DNA from: Azorinus chamasolen
Taxonomy: Eukaryota; Mollusca; Bivalvia; Cardiida; Solecurtidae
NCBI GenBank assembly: GCA_963576725.1
Contig: OY755239.1
Location: forward strand, 56,321,640-56,385,639
Length of the DNA stretch: 64,000 nucleotides
Direction: 5' to 3'
Made by a program: the position numbers and the translations under genes. The notes beneath the pieces were generated by a model. It did not search any database. It was given only the letters and a program-made list of their open reading frames with translations, and had not been told where the DNA came from. The first letter of the stretch is position 1; every line of letters starts with the position of its first letter. Below are positions 20,561 through 29,768 of the stretch, in pieces.

Positions 20561-20860
20561 CAGTTAAACCTCTCAAAACCGACATTTTAATGAAGAATAA
20601 TTTATGTCGTTTAGGCAGGTGGCTGCTTAACTTTTTCGGTGCAACATTCTGACGTCTGCTATCTTTTTCGTCTGCTACAATTCTTTAATCCTATTCATTT
20701 TTATTTTAAAAAATATAGTCACAGGAACAAACAGTCTGGATTCAAACTGTTTGCTTATGTAATCACAGATGCGAAATTGGCAGCGAAAGAGTTAAAGCAG
20801 CGTGGGCGTCATGTAGAAATATCCTAAAATAGCGGTCTGCATTTCATTCCAGTTTACGTA
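20561..20860. mobile_element. PG (pogo-like MITE) interrupted by TT4
   Basis: CAGTTAAACCTCTCAAAACCG leads to GGCAGGTGGCTGC-TTAA, where a TT4 is inserted. After it the PG sequence resumes with AGCAGCGTGGGCGTCATG and TAGAAATATCCT, matching the inner arm. The right end is decayed. Confidence 0.75.
20627..20795 (+). mobile_element. TT4 MITE nested in PG
   Basis: It starts TTAACTTTTTCGGTGC and ends GGCAGCGAAAGAGTTAA. GACGTCTGCTA and TTCGTCTGCTA units are present. The GAGACGCC part of the hairpin is deleted, leaving CAGTCTGGATTCAAACTG. TTAA flanks both ends, and the empty site GGCTGC-TTAA is the normal PG sequence. Confidence 0.85.
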
Positions 20861-20904
20861 CGAAATACCCAAGGTTTTTCTGCTTGTAAGTGTACGCTAA
20901 ACTT

Positions 20905-21208
20905 GCGCTTGGGCGTAGCTACTTCAAGGTTTGTCAAACGCTATATCGTAACTTACGCAAAAACTTCGTCATTCGTAGACTTATGCAAGTGCAAGTAAAA
21001 CGGTACTCGAGTGTCAAATAGCTTCGATCTTATTGAGACTTCGAGTTACTACGAGTCTCACGTGGTTCCAATCTGTTTCTAAATGCGAATCAGTGTACCG
21101 TTTTACTAACGAACTTAGGCTTGCATAAGTCAACGAATGAAGAATATTGTTTCTGCTTAAGTTACGATTTAGCGTTGTACTAACATGGCGAAGCTACGCC
21201 CAACCGCC
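20905..21208. mobile_element. Foldback element with a TT7 hairpin at its centre
   Basis: Outer arms TTGGGCGTAGCTACTTC and CGAAGCTACGCCCAA, then CTATATCGTAACTTACGC and TAAGTTACGATTTAG, then CGTAGACTTATGCAAG and CTTGCATAAGTCAACG, pair across about 300 bp. The centre (21008-21105) is GAGTGTCAAATAGCTTCG with GAGTTACTACGAGTCTC, a TT7-like palindrome. Confidence 0.7.
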
Positions 21209-21262
21209 AGTTTTTGCATAAATGTATGAACATGAATTTGTTTGCTTTAGTCGTTCGCAAAC

Positions 21263-21672
21263 ATGGATGATTTCTGCATATCATATTCAACGGAACTGAA
21301 TACCTTGCCATTGATTGAATGTGGAGGTGGCAGGTGATTCGTTTTTATAGAAATCGGAACCGAGTAATCGTTCGCAAAACAGATGGTATTGATATACCTA
21401 TCAAAGTCGCACCTTCTTCATTGGATGCCAGTTAAGTTAACATTCAAGCCTCGAACCAATTGTCTTTGTCTATTTTCTTTGTTACAGGCGACTGTTTACA
21501 TCGGATACCGGTGACAGATGCGTACGTCATGACTAAACTACCTCTAATTGAAGAGTTGCGAAATATTATTACATACGAAAATCAAGCAAGTTGCGAAAGT
21601 TTAGTAAAACGAATTTACGAAAATCGTAAATCTGAACCCTTCGAAAGTTACTCAAAATTTGAGACTGTTTAG
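21263..21672 (+). CDS. Candidate two-exon small protein, function unknown
   Basis: An ATG in good context (AAACATGG) opens at 21263. A possible donor (GGAG|GTGGCA) ends exon 1 at 21326. A strong pyrimidine-rich acceptor (TTTTCTTTGTTACAG) ends a 161-bp intron at 21487, and exon 2 reads to TAG at 21672. The join is in phase and gives 82 residues. Exon 2 encodes mixed polar sequence (ELRNIITYENQ, SLVKRIYENRK) unlike the low-complexity shadows elsewhere. No domain, signal peptide or membrane segment is recognised. The donor is weaker than the alternative CAG|GTGATT seven bases on, which would break the frame. Exon 2 could equally be the last exon of a gene whose other exons lie upstream. This is inference from splice signals only. 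Confidence 0.3.
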
Positions 21673-21778
21673 TAAAACAATGCCCAGGTAGTGAAAGGAG
21701 GATAAGGTTTAATTTATAGCCATATAATTTTTTTTCTGAAAATGTCACTCACAAACACATAACTGGCTTTTAGTGATA

Positions 21779-21973
21779 CAGTAGAACCTGTCTTAAGTGG
21801 ACTTCAAAAAGAGGTCTAATTATGGGTATGTAAGACATGTGGAAGCTTAACGCAAGACAAAAGTGCACATAAAACTCCTATAGGAGCTTTCTTTATTATT
21901 TTTGCCCTGCTTTAAAGCAACTACCTGCTTGTTAAGACTCCTATGTTCAATAAATGAAGTGCGGCTTCTACTG
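21779..21973. mobile_element. PG (pogo-like MITE), TA-flanked
   Basis: TA-CAGTAGAACCTGTC at the left and GGCTTCTACTG-TA at the right show the TA target duplication expected for pogo/Tigger. The inner hairpin is AAAACTCCTATAGGAGCTTT and the outer arms are partly decayed. Confidence 0.88.
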
Positions 21974-22068
21974 TATACAAATCAGTAAAATTGTACATGT
22001 TTATGTATTCATTGTACAACAACGTAGAAGAAATAAAAGGAACAGTTTGCTCTACTGTATAAAATGTC

Positions 22069-22318
22069 TTAACCCTTTCCCTCATATAAACGTGTTTTCA
22101 CGCATCTGCAAACAGAGTAGACCCAGATCAGACGGCTCCTATAGGAGCCGTCTGATCAGGGTCTGCTCTGTTTGCTAATCGAATTTGAAAGATCTGTTTC
22201 TTTGCTTTCTAAAATATCTACAATGCTCCACCTTTCATATTTATTTATAACTATTTTGTTAATGAATATTCAGTAGGTATTGGAATTTGGGCTAAATATA
22301 TAACAGGGAAAGGGTTAA
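22069..22318 (+). mobile_element. TT2 MITE, near-consensus
   Basis: TTAACCCTTTCCCTCATATA and CAGGGAAAGGGTTAA bound a 250-bp copy. The hairpin has perfect arms around CAGACGGCTCCTATAGGAGC apart from one A.A mismatch (22125 against 22158). This is a good reference copy for the family. Confidence 0.95.
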
Positions 22319-22330
22319 GCGGTTATTCAG

Positions 22331-22505
22331 TAATGGAACACAGGCTTCTCAAAGCGCACGTGGTTGCTTAATGCAGGGCAAAGGTAATACAGAAAGCTCA
22401 TATAGGAGCTTTCTGTATTACTTTTGCCCTGCACTAAGCAACCACCTGCCCTACTGGCCCATAGTTAAACCTCTTTTGGATGGCTGCTTAAGACAGGTGC
22501 TGCTG
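22331..22505. mobile_element. PG (pogo-like MITE), left end shortened
   Basis: It contains GTGGTTGCTTAATGCAGGGC, a perfect inner hairpin AGAAAGCTCATATAGGAGC and ACTAAGCAACCACCTGCC, and ends GGTGCTGCTG-TA. The left terminal repeat is reduced to CAGTAATGGAACACAGG. Confidence 0.82.
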
Positions 22506-22785
22506 TATATTAATGTATACTAACATACGCAACACAAAGCAAGATAATCAACTAATTATATTGATGAATACATGAGTTGGCAAGTCTGGTATCGTACTCA
22601 AAAACTAATTAAAGTTATATTGGATATTTCATAACATAACATAACATAAATTCTATTTGGCATCAAGTTGCATAAAGCACATATATAGCCAATACAATTT
22701 TATAGGATTGTGAAATACACAAAACAAATACATAAATAACTTCATTTTACAGAGAAAGAAATGTTGGAACATCATTATAATAAAC

Positions 22786-23088
22786 TTATATCTGAACATT
22801 TTCCATTAGTGATCTTAATTGATCGGCATAATAAAGAAATTTTGAGAGACTATGAATAGTCCTTACTGATTCCGATGACATAAGATTTTCAAATTTATTA
22901 CGTGTTGGCCAGTGACAATAATATGATTTCAAGTATTTTGATCTAAGTGCTCTATATTTCGGACAGACTAAAACAAAGTGATATTCGTCTTCGATCAAAT
23001 TCATTCTACATATTTTACATTTTCTGTCTTGCCTTGCTACATTTGTATGTCTTCCTATGGGATGATAATCTAAATGTTGTAAGAGCAA
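22786..23088 (-). pseudogene. LINE C-terminal zinc-binding segment
   Basis: The frame contains CKICRMNLIEDEYHFVLVCP, a C-x2-C-x11-H-x4-C arrangement that ends many metazoan LINE polyproteins. It is followed by RALRSKYL and a short tail. It is out of frame with the upstream domain, so it is part of the same inactive element. Confidence 0.82.
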
Positions 23089-23334
23089 TTCGATATTTAT
23101 TAATTTTGATACGGGTAAGATATTTTTCTGATTTAAAATCGTGTTTATAGATACAGAACGATGATAAGCATCTTGAATTGTTAATATTTGTGTACCAGGT
23201 TTGCATATGCATGTCTAAAATACGCTGTTTAATGTTATTATAGTTTATATTATAAGATATTGGTTTATCCATAGATTAGTCATTCCGATTTCCATTAGTA
23301 GATTCTTTATTTGAAAAGCCCAATTTGTTACCCC

Positions 23335-24120
23335 TCATGTAATATTATTGTCTGCATCATTTTTCATCATGTTGTACATTTCTTTAACAAGTGAAGTATT
23401 TGAGTTTAAGATTTTTAGCCAAAATTTAATGAGTATAAATTTCCTTTGTATTTTACATATAAGTGGGTGTCTTCCGAGTTCTCCATATAGACCCTCTAGA
23501 TTTGTGGATTTTTTTACACATAAAACCTTTCTTAGAAATTTACAATGTACTAATTCAATATCTTTACTTTCATGAAATCCCCATACACCTGCACTACATT
23601 GAAGAATAGACCTCACTAGACTGTCAAAGAGTGTACATTTATCATTGATAGATAGTTTTATTTGATTAAAAACTATAAATAAATTATGTAACGCATATTT
23701 AGAATGTGTTGCTAGTAGTTTCTGGGTTCTAAACCAGTTACATGTACCATTTTTGAATAGGTGAATCACTAGGTATTTAAATGAATCAACAGTTTCTAAA
23801 ATTGTTTTGTTTATGGTAAAAGTATTTTTACTGTGACGTCCCTTTTCAAAGATCATTACCTTGGTTTACTCTGTATTAATCTTTAACCCCCTGGTTAGGC
23901 AATATGTATCTAAATCGTTTAAAATTAATTGAAGCGCCTCGGGTGTTTCTACAAATAAAACCGCATCGTCACAGAACATCATAATATATAGCTTCAGCTC
24001 GTTAACCGTAAATAAACCTTCAATATTTGAATTAATGTTTGTAATTAGATCGTTAACAAAAAATAAAAAAAACCATCAGACTGGAGCTGGGGTCTCCTTG
24101 TTTGACCCCGATGTTTGAAT
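23335..24120 (-). pseudogene. LINE reverse-transcriptase domain, frameshifted
   Basis: Minus-strand reading gives GVKQGDPSSSLM, a frameshift in a run of eight T near 24070, VNDLIT, then the catalytic block FCDDAVLF (usual form YADD), EALQLILNDLD and TRGLKINTE. A stop interrupts before KVMIFEKG, and the same frame then runs on through FKYLVIHLF and SLVRSILQCSAGVWG to 23335. The order matches the palm and thumb of non-LTR reverse transcriptases. Confidence 0.88.
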
Positions 24121-24240
24121 TGATGAAATTCGACGATTCTGATTTATAGCGAACTATTGATTTGACAGTTTTCATGAATTTACCTAGTTTTGATAAGGAG
24201 TCGCGCTCGATGTGTTTAAATGCATTTGTTTCAGTCCTCT

Positions 24241-24815
24241 TTATTTTGTTGTATATGTTTTTTTATTTATAAAAAATTGTCTGTTTTCTACAGTTTTATT
24301 TCGTACGTAAATATGTCTTGCCTTTTTTAAGTCTTTTCTAGCATTATAACATTTTTCATTAAACCATTTGTTTTGAGCATGGTGGTTTACTTTATGTTTT
24401 GTATTGCGTTTTTTCCCAAATATTTCTAACGTATTCTGCTGCATAAAATTTGCAAATATGTCAGTAATTGTTTCTATATTGTCCGTATTAAGGGAATCAG
24501 TCATTGAAATGATTTCTTCTCGTTTATTTTTCAATAAATCTTTGAATGAGTCTATTTTTGAATCATCCCACTTTATGTACATTTCGTCGTTAATTATTTC
24601 TACTGCATCATTTAATTCTGTTAACGCGCTGGTAAATTTAATATCCATCCCACAATGATCAGAAAATTCATTTGGATCTAAAATAGTGAAATCATGTACA
24701 TGTTTAAACTCGTGTGGGTTTAAAATTAAGTAATCCACGGTGCTTGCCCCGTTTATAGAATGGTATGTGTAATCGCCTACACCTATACCTATCAGATAAA
24801 TCCCAGGGGGCTGTT
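24241..24815 (-). pseudogene. LINE endonuclease C-terminal part and linker
   Basis: The frame contains GDYTYHSINGASTVDYLI followed by FSDHCGMDI. The (V/I)DYL and SDH(C/P) blocks are those of the endonuclease/exonuclease/phosphatase fold used by LINEs to nick target DNA; the SDH histidine is a catalytic-site residue. A basic linker (KKRNTKHKVNHHAQNKWF) precedes the polymerase. The N-terminal half, with the other catalytic residues, is absent. Confidence 0.82.
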
Positions 24816-24874
24816 TGGTGAAGGTCCTAAGATTGAAATTAACTAAATTGCCGTACGTTCGAACATATTTGATT

Positions 24875-24948
24875 CTACAAAAATGTCGTAAGTGTTAACA
24901 TACGACGATTACAATCGTCGTATGTTGAAACCTACGACATTTTTGCAG
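24875..24948. repeat. Isolated palindrome
   Basis: CTACAAAAATGTCGTA pairs with TACGACATTTTTGCAG, and CATACGACGATT with AATCGTCGTATG, in one stem with two internal loops. No terminal repeats or second copy seen. Confidence 0.7.
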
Positions 24949-25116
24949 TACGCAGTTAACTAAACTAATCATTTTACTTATCAAGGGAAATGATTCGTAC
25001 ATTAATATAATGATCACCTATTGCAGTTATCTCGACATCTACACACACGTTCATACTCCTATACTGTAAACATTTGGACACAAACTGTCTCTTCTCTACG
25101 GGTTTGTAAAGCTGAG

Positions 25117-25335
25117 TAAATATGGAAAAATAGTCAAACAGGGAGAGCCACACACGAAATGACACCGCACCAAACACCATCTAACAAGAAACGGTAAAGC
25201 CACAAGACAAAACATAACAGGACGCATATCAAGACGAAACACATTAAACATTAAGCATATTAAACAACAAAATTGACCGTAGGCTGAAAGCAGGAGTGCC
25301 GCCTTGGAACGGCCAGCAGCCAAAAATAAATGTGA
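25117..25335 (-). repeat. Dispersed repeat related to the 44661/46436 direct repeats
   Basis: On the minus strand it contains GACCGTTCCAAGGCGGCAC, a CTTGATATGCGTCCTG stretch and GGCTCTCCCTG. The same order occurs at 35131-35420, and more distantly at 47855 and 58108. It has open frames only because the copies are alike. Confidence 0.7.
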
Positions 25336-25469
25336 TGTCAGTTCTATAGAAGGCATTGTACTGCTTACATTCATTTTTTTGATAGTTCAAACTTTGTCAA
25401 ATTGCATACATGTAACTTGCAAACATTCATTTGTAGTAAATGCGCTGAAAAATAATTATATAGAATATA

Positions 25470-25556
25470 TTGCATGAGAGTTGAAGTCATGCAGAAAGCT
25501 CGAAGAGGAGCTTTCTGTGTATCTTTCACTCCGCGTTAAGCTACAGCTTGTCTTAA
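25470..25556. repeat. PG fragment, right side cut by a TT1
   Basis: It contains GAAGTCATGCAGAAAGCTCG, the hairpin AGAGGAGCTTTC and GCGTTAAGCTACAGC, then reaches CTTGTCTTAA, where TT1 begins. The left terminus is missing. Confidence 0.65.
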
Positions 25557-25752
25557 CACATGTCCTCCTAGTGGCGCATTTTGGCGCCTCTATAAAAGTC
25601 ACATTTTGAAACCATTGTGATAAATAAAGCATTCCCAATAGTTTCAAAACTACACAATGGTAATATTCTCCTTTTCTATAGTTAATGCTACTTTCCGGTA
25701 GATTAATTCAAAGAGGTTGGGTCTAAACATAGTCTAGGAAGGAATGCGTTAA
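25553..25752 (+). mobile_element. TT1 MITE, hairpin reduced
   Basis: It starts TTAACACATGTCCTCC at the CTGTCTTAA of PG and ends GGAATGCGTTAA. The palindrome is reduced to GATAAATAAAGCATTCCC and AATAGTTTC. Confidence 0.75.
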
Positions 25753-25888
25753 AACAATAATGATGCTTATTACAGTGGTAGAATTAGCGAGGACTTACTC
25801 GTTGTGCATCTACTTATTGAGGCGTAAACATTTTGTCTATGACGTTATAATCTCATAAATTCACATCGTCCACGCGTTCTCTGCTACT

Positions 25889-26120
25889 TTTCACCCATTC
25901 CCTCATATTGACGACTTTTGACGAATCTGTAAAAGTCACTTTGTGAAACCATTGTGATAAATAGAGCATTTGCTCCTGTAGGAGCAAATGCTCTATTTAT
26001 CACAATGGTTTCAAACTACAAAATTCTAAAAACATCATTTTCTCTAGTTAATGCTCCTTTCCAGTAGATTTATAAAAAAAAAGGTTGGATCTAAAAATAG
26101 CATATGAGGTAATGGGTTAA
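25889..26120 (+). mobile_element. TT1 MITE, near-consensus
   Basis: It runs from TTCACCCATTCCCTCATAT to GGTAATGGGTTAA with a perfect hairpin ATTTGCTCCTGTAGGAGC. A short poly-A expansion lies in the right body. Confidence 0.92.
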
Positions 26121-26221
26121 ACCCAAACAGTAGAGAGTCTAACGAACAATAAGTATTATCACTCAAATAAAACAAATCTGTTTACAACCAAGTCAATAAA
26201 TAAATAATAATAATAACTGCA

Positions 26222-26428
26222 ACCCAAAACATGCAGCGGGCGTATGAGTCAATACCAATGCAAAGAGTTTGGATCCAGATCAGTCGCCATGTAATTTGGC
26301 TTCTCATCTGGTTCTAACCTGTTTGACACTCTGACTGATGAAGATAAATGAGAGATAAACCAACTGTGACAACTGAAGTCGATAACACTTTTCTACCAAC
26401 TAAATTTATTTAGCAATCTAAAGGTTAA
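26222..26428 (+). mobile_element. TT7 MITE, decayed
   Basis: The body (CAATACCAATGCAAAGAG, TTTGGATCCAGATCAG, GTTTGACACTCTGACTG) parallels the copy at 26686-26892. The right end is CTAAAGGTTAA. Confidence 0.6.
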
Positions 26429-26524
26429 AACATGCATGTGCATAATGATCTCTGCTAAGCAATTTTCAAACGGTACAGATCATGATTCAAACCCATGTGT
26501 GCCCAGTGTCCGTGAAAAAGAACA

Positions 26525-26597
26525 ATGCAAACGGTGTAGACCCAGATCAGAGGGTCACCGAAGGAGCCCCCTGACCAAGGTATGTGCTGTTTGCTGA
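26525..26597 (+). repeat. TT2/TT8-like hairpin relic
   Basis: GCAAACGGTGTAGACCCAG and CAGAGGGTCACCGAAGGAGC lead to a decayed right arm and GTGCTGTTTGC. The termini are not recognisable. Confidence 0.45.
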
Positions 26598-26685
26598 ATG
26601 GCTTATACCAGCATATATTTTGTTTCCTGTGCTCCCTCAACATGGAAAATGGATGGTTTCAACATAAAATCTGGACGGGGTTTCC

Positions 26686-26892
26686 TTAACGTTTAGTCTG
26701 ATATGGGCAGATGAGTGAATACCTATGCAAACATCCCGATGAGACGCTGAGTAACTCGGCGTCTCATCAGGATCCAAACTGTTTGACACACTGATTGAAG
26801 TTTGGCAGACAAATTGATTATAGATTGAATTTTGAAAATGTAGTAGGTGAAAATTACTGTAAACGTAATTTTCCCAGCAGGCTAAAGGTTAA
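26686..26892 (+). mobile_element. TT7 MITE, TTAA ends preserved
   Basis: It starts TTAACGTTTAGTCTG and ends CAGGCTAAAGGTTAA. The hairpin GAGACGCTGAGTAACTCGGC is strong, but the left outer arm is shortened (CAAACATCCCGATG). Confidence 0.75.
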
Positions 26893-27676
26893 GTAAAATG
26901 GGAATAAATGAATTAAATGCCTTAGATATAACGATATGCTACATAGTTCGGTACAGATAAATATTTACCCGTACCGAGCATCTAACAAGCAAGACAACTC
27001 TACCAGTCTTATTTAGTATTGATATTGCTTTTGTAACAGTTGTCTCATCCTTGACTGTCCAACATGTCTAATTCAATGTTGGCCAGAACGTATGAAGAAT
27101 TGTCAAAACAAACAAACACACCTTTATGTTACTCATGACATATATACATATTAGACATACAAGTGTGCTGATATATTACGAAAGTGTTCAGATGTAGAAT
27201 ACCTAATCTTAGAAATGAAAATGGAGCCGATTGGACTATTTCAATAATCTTCTATTAACGTGTTGGTATACCAGCGTCTGTTCGGGTAGCCATTGTTAGA
27301 TCCCGAGTATTTTGGGTCGGATCCAAACAATATGAAGTGTTTGCTAATTTCTATTCTCATTTGTTGTATTAGAAAGAGGGAAGATGTGAGAGGATTATCT
27401 ATAACAGTGATCAGTTGTACATATTTCTTAATTAGGAGAGCTCAGAATCAAGAACTTTTTCCGCTACATGTAGTTGGTATTCATTAATTTATTGTACTCG
27501 TATTTTTAATGTTTTGTATAACAGTATTATTTTATGTAACTGTTCCTGCCATTAGCAAAGTGGGAGTAGAATATCAAGTAGTGCATTTCACCGTCATGGG
27601 GTTACTTTTACAGGTGGTTACGCCAACACTCACTGTAACTAAATGGGAATTGATATTCTATCATTTCAATTGGTTA
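26893..27676. other. No recognisable feature
   Basis: AT-rich sequence with short open frames (for example 27293-27487) that show no domain, bias or splice context. I see nothing to call. Confidence 0.4.
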
Positions 27677-27770
27677 TTAACCCTTTCAGTACGGGAAACG
27701 AGTCATTCATGTGTTTTGCAAACAGTGCAGACCCATATGAAATTGCTTCTGTGTTGAAAGTATGTTATAA
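27677..27770 (+). repeat. TT8 fragment (left half)
   Basis: TTAACCCTTTCAGTACGGG, ACGAGTCATTCATGTG and GCAAACAGTGCAGACCC match the copy at 60847-61052. The right half beyond the hairpin is not recognisable. Confidence 0.6.
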
Positions 27771-28257
27771 TCAGGTAAAATATCATTAATGCACCAGTAC
27801 ATGTTATGTTTCAATCGGATGGTGGACAAGCGGGCATGGCTAAATTACAGTCTCCAAACAATAATATCACGACTACATACAATCATGCAAGCAATCACTG
27901 AAAATTGAACAATGATGAATGTGTGAACATTATACACATGCTGCCACAAATTCATACTGACGCATGAAGTGAAACTGGTCGATTTTACAGTGCATATGAT
28001 TTTATACGTAAATCATGTAAATCCCAGGTCAGTCATTGCACTGCCTTCGTTTTAAATATATATTGATTACATAGCCTATATTATTTTCGAAATTCGTCGT
28101 CTACAACGAAGGCAAAGTTAAGATCGTCCATTTGTACAGTATTGCTAGTTCCATTCTGTTTGAAATAAGTGATCAAACAGTTTAGATCCAGATCAGTTAC
28201 AGAGGTTATCATAAAGTTTGCTCACCAAATATAGTTACAACAGTATTGCATTTAACC

Positions 28258-28491
28258 GTAACCCTTTCTCTGTTCTATGTTTCAATACCTACTGAATATT
28301 CACGGGCAAGATAATTAAATATGGAAGGTGGAGAATTGTAGCCATGTTAGAAAGTTAAGTAACATATTTTTCAAATTCCATTAGCAAAAAGAGCAGACCC
28401 TGATCAGACGGCTCCTATAGGAGCCGTCTGATCTGGGTCTACTCTATTTGCAAACGCATGAAATCACGTTTATATGAAGGAAAAGGGTTAA
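28258..28491 (-). mobile_element. TT2 MITE, minus orientation, intact hairpin
   Basis: It runs from TAACCCTTTCTCTG to GAAGGAAAAGGGTTAA. The hairpin CAGACGGCTCCTATAGGAGC is perfect except for one T.T mismatch, the minus-strand form of the family mismatch. Confidence 0.92.
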
Positions 28492-28499
28492 ATGTACAA

Positions 28500-28646
28500 T
28501 CTTCGATGCCATGATACTTAAGAGTTTGAGTCTAAGTTCATTCTTAAGTACTTGTACATGATTGTTCAGAATTTGAGCTAACTAAAGATCTGATGTTTGC
28601 GAGTGAACTTAGACTCAAGCAGATAGTTTGATAACCTCGGACCCTG
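28500..28646. mobile_element. HP2 palindromic repeat
   Basis: GAGTTTGAGTCTAAGTTCA pairs with TGAACTTAGACTCAAGC, and the right end GATAACCTCGGACCCTG matches other HP2 termini. The middle is decayed. Confidence 0.65.
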
Positions 28647-28670
28647 ATTTACACAGCGGCTGTCTCTATA

Positions 28671-28875
28671 CAGTAGAACCTGTCTTAGGCGACCATCAAA
28701 AAGAAGTCTAAATATGGGTCTGTAAGGCAGGTGGTAGCTTAATGCAGGTCAAAAGTAATGCAGAAAGCTCCTATAGGAGCTTTCTGCATTACCTTTGTCC
28801 TGCATTATCCAACCACTTGTTTTTCAAGACTCCTATGGTCAATAAATGAATGACCGTTTAGAGCAGGCCCTACTG
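28671..28875. mobile_element. PG (pogo-like MITE), TA-flanked, near-consensus
   Basis: TA-CAGTAGAACCTGTC and GGCCCTACTG-TA end the element, with TA on each side. The inner hairpin AGAAAGCTCCTATAGGAGC is perfect. The left TTAA (GCTTAATGCAGG) is intact and unoccupied. Confidence 0.92.
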
Positions 28876-29299
28876 TACACACATGAACACCGTCAAGGGG
28901 GTCGTAAAAGTTCCAGTCCATCAAAGTTGGTTGTTATTGGTATGCTTCAGTATAAAGTGCGATAATGCTGCCATCAATCTGTCTTTCTTGTGTTGAAGGT
29001 TTACACCGAAATAGCTCCGCAAATATTTGGCAACGAGCTTTTGTAATTAATTGGATGACCCAGGCCGACTTCTGACCATGTGATTTAATGTTTGATCATA
29101 TTGGATCTTATCTCATCAAAGACAGAACATGATCGATTGGTATTAATCTTTGCTCTAAAATGGTATAAATGGCAAAGTGGTTGAATACGCGTTTTTTGTA
29201 TGATTAAATTATTTTGAAGACAAATGGTATCTCGCATCTAACTGCTTGTTTAGGCTTATGGGATATTAACATTTTCCTTAATATTTCGAAGATCAGATG
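28876..29299. other. No recognisable feature
   Basis: Unique sequence without repeats or convincing frames. Confidence 0.4.
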
Positions 29300-29419
29300 A
29301 ACAGATAAAAGTCTCGAAGAGACGACTCTAAAGAGTGGTCAAAGCATAGGGTTTGGTCGAGACACAAAGAAGTTAGTATTGAAAACAGTTTGATTTACGC
29401 ATCTTATCTGGACCTCTGG
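29300..29419 (+). mobile_element. HP1 repeat, left half lost up to the apex
   Basis: CAGATAAAA joins directly to GTCTCGAAGAGACG, the hairpin apex, and continues CTCTAAAGAGTGGTC, GGGTTTGGTCGAG and ACGCATCTTATCTGG. The deletion runs from near the left terminus to the apex. Confidence 0.8.
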
Positions 29420-29699
29420 AAGATACAATACGAGTTTTATTACAATAAAGGTTTGATACTCATATACATAATTATGCAATATCATACAATTCAAAACATA
29501 CAATATGCTTATTGCTATTTTTAAACAAATCTGTTAACTATTGTTATTGGACCAAGTACGTTCAAAACTCACGAATGCTATTACACTTATATATAAGTAC
29601 AGATGAATTTTGATAGCTCATACTTCAGAGGACCATAAAAATAACTTCGAGATAACAGAACTACGAGTCATTCGATTTCTAATCTTGGCAATTTTTCAA

Positions 29700-29768
29700 G
29701 TTCACAGCTTAATGCAGGTCTAAAGTATTGCTGAAAGCTCCTGTAGGTTAAAGAGAGGTTTTACTGTA
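29700..29768. repeat. PG fragment
   Basis: CACAGCTTAATGCAGGTC and GAAAGCTCCTGTAGG join directly to AAAGAGAGGTTTTACTG. Everything from the apex to the right end is missing. Confidence 0.75.

Larger units (their letters stand above)
22626..24815 (-). mobile_element. LINE (non-LTR retrotransposon), 5' truncated and inactive
   Basis: Read on the minus strand, the element has the end of an APE-type endonuclease, a reverse transcriptase and a C-terminal zinc-binding motif, in that order. It ends in a (TTATG)n tail (22632-22651), a common LINE 3' terminus. The 5' part of the endonuclease is missing, as usual after incomplete reverse transcription. Stops and frameshifts show it is dead. Confidence 0.88.

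Noticed and set aside
22626..24815. Endogenous retrovirus
   Set aside because: No long terminal repeats, protease, integrase or envelope; the endonuclease and CCHC order is that of a LINE.
25096..25374. 92-codon frame on the minus strand, similar to frames at 35229 and 47833
   Set aside because: The similarity comes from a dispersed non-coding repeat; the frames are not kept in the same phase in all copies.
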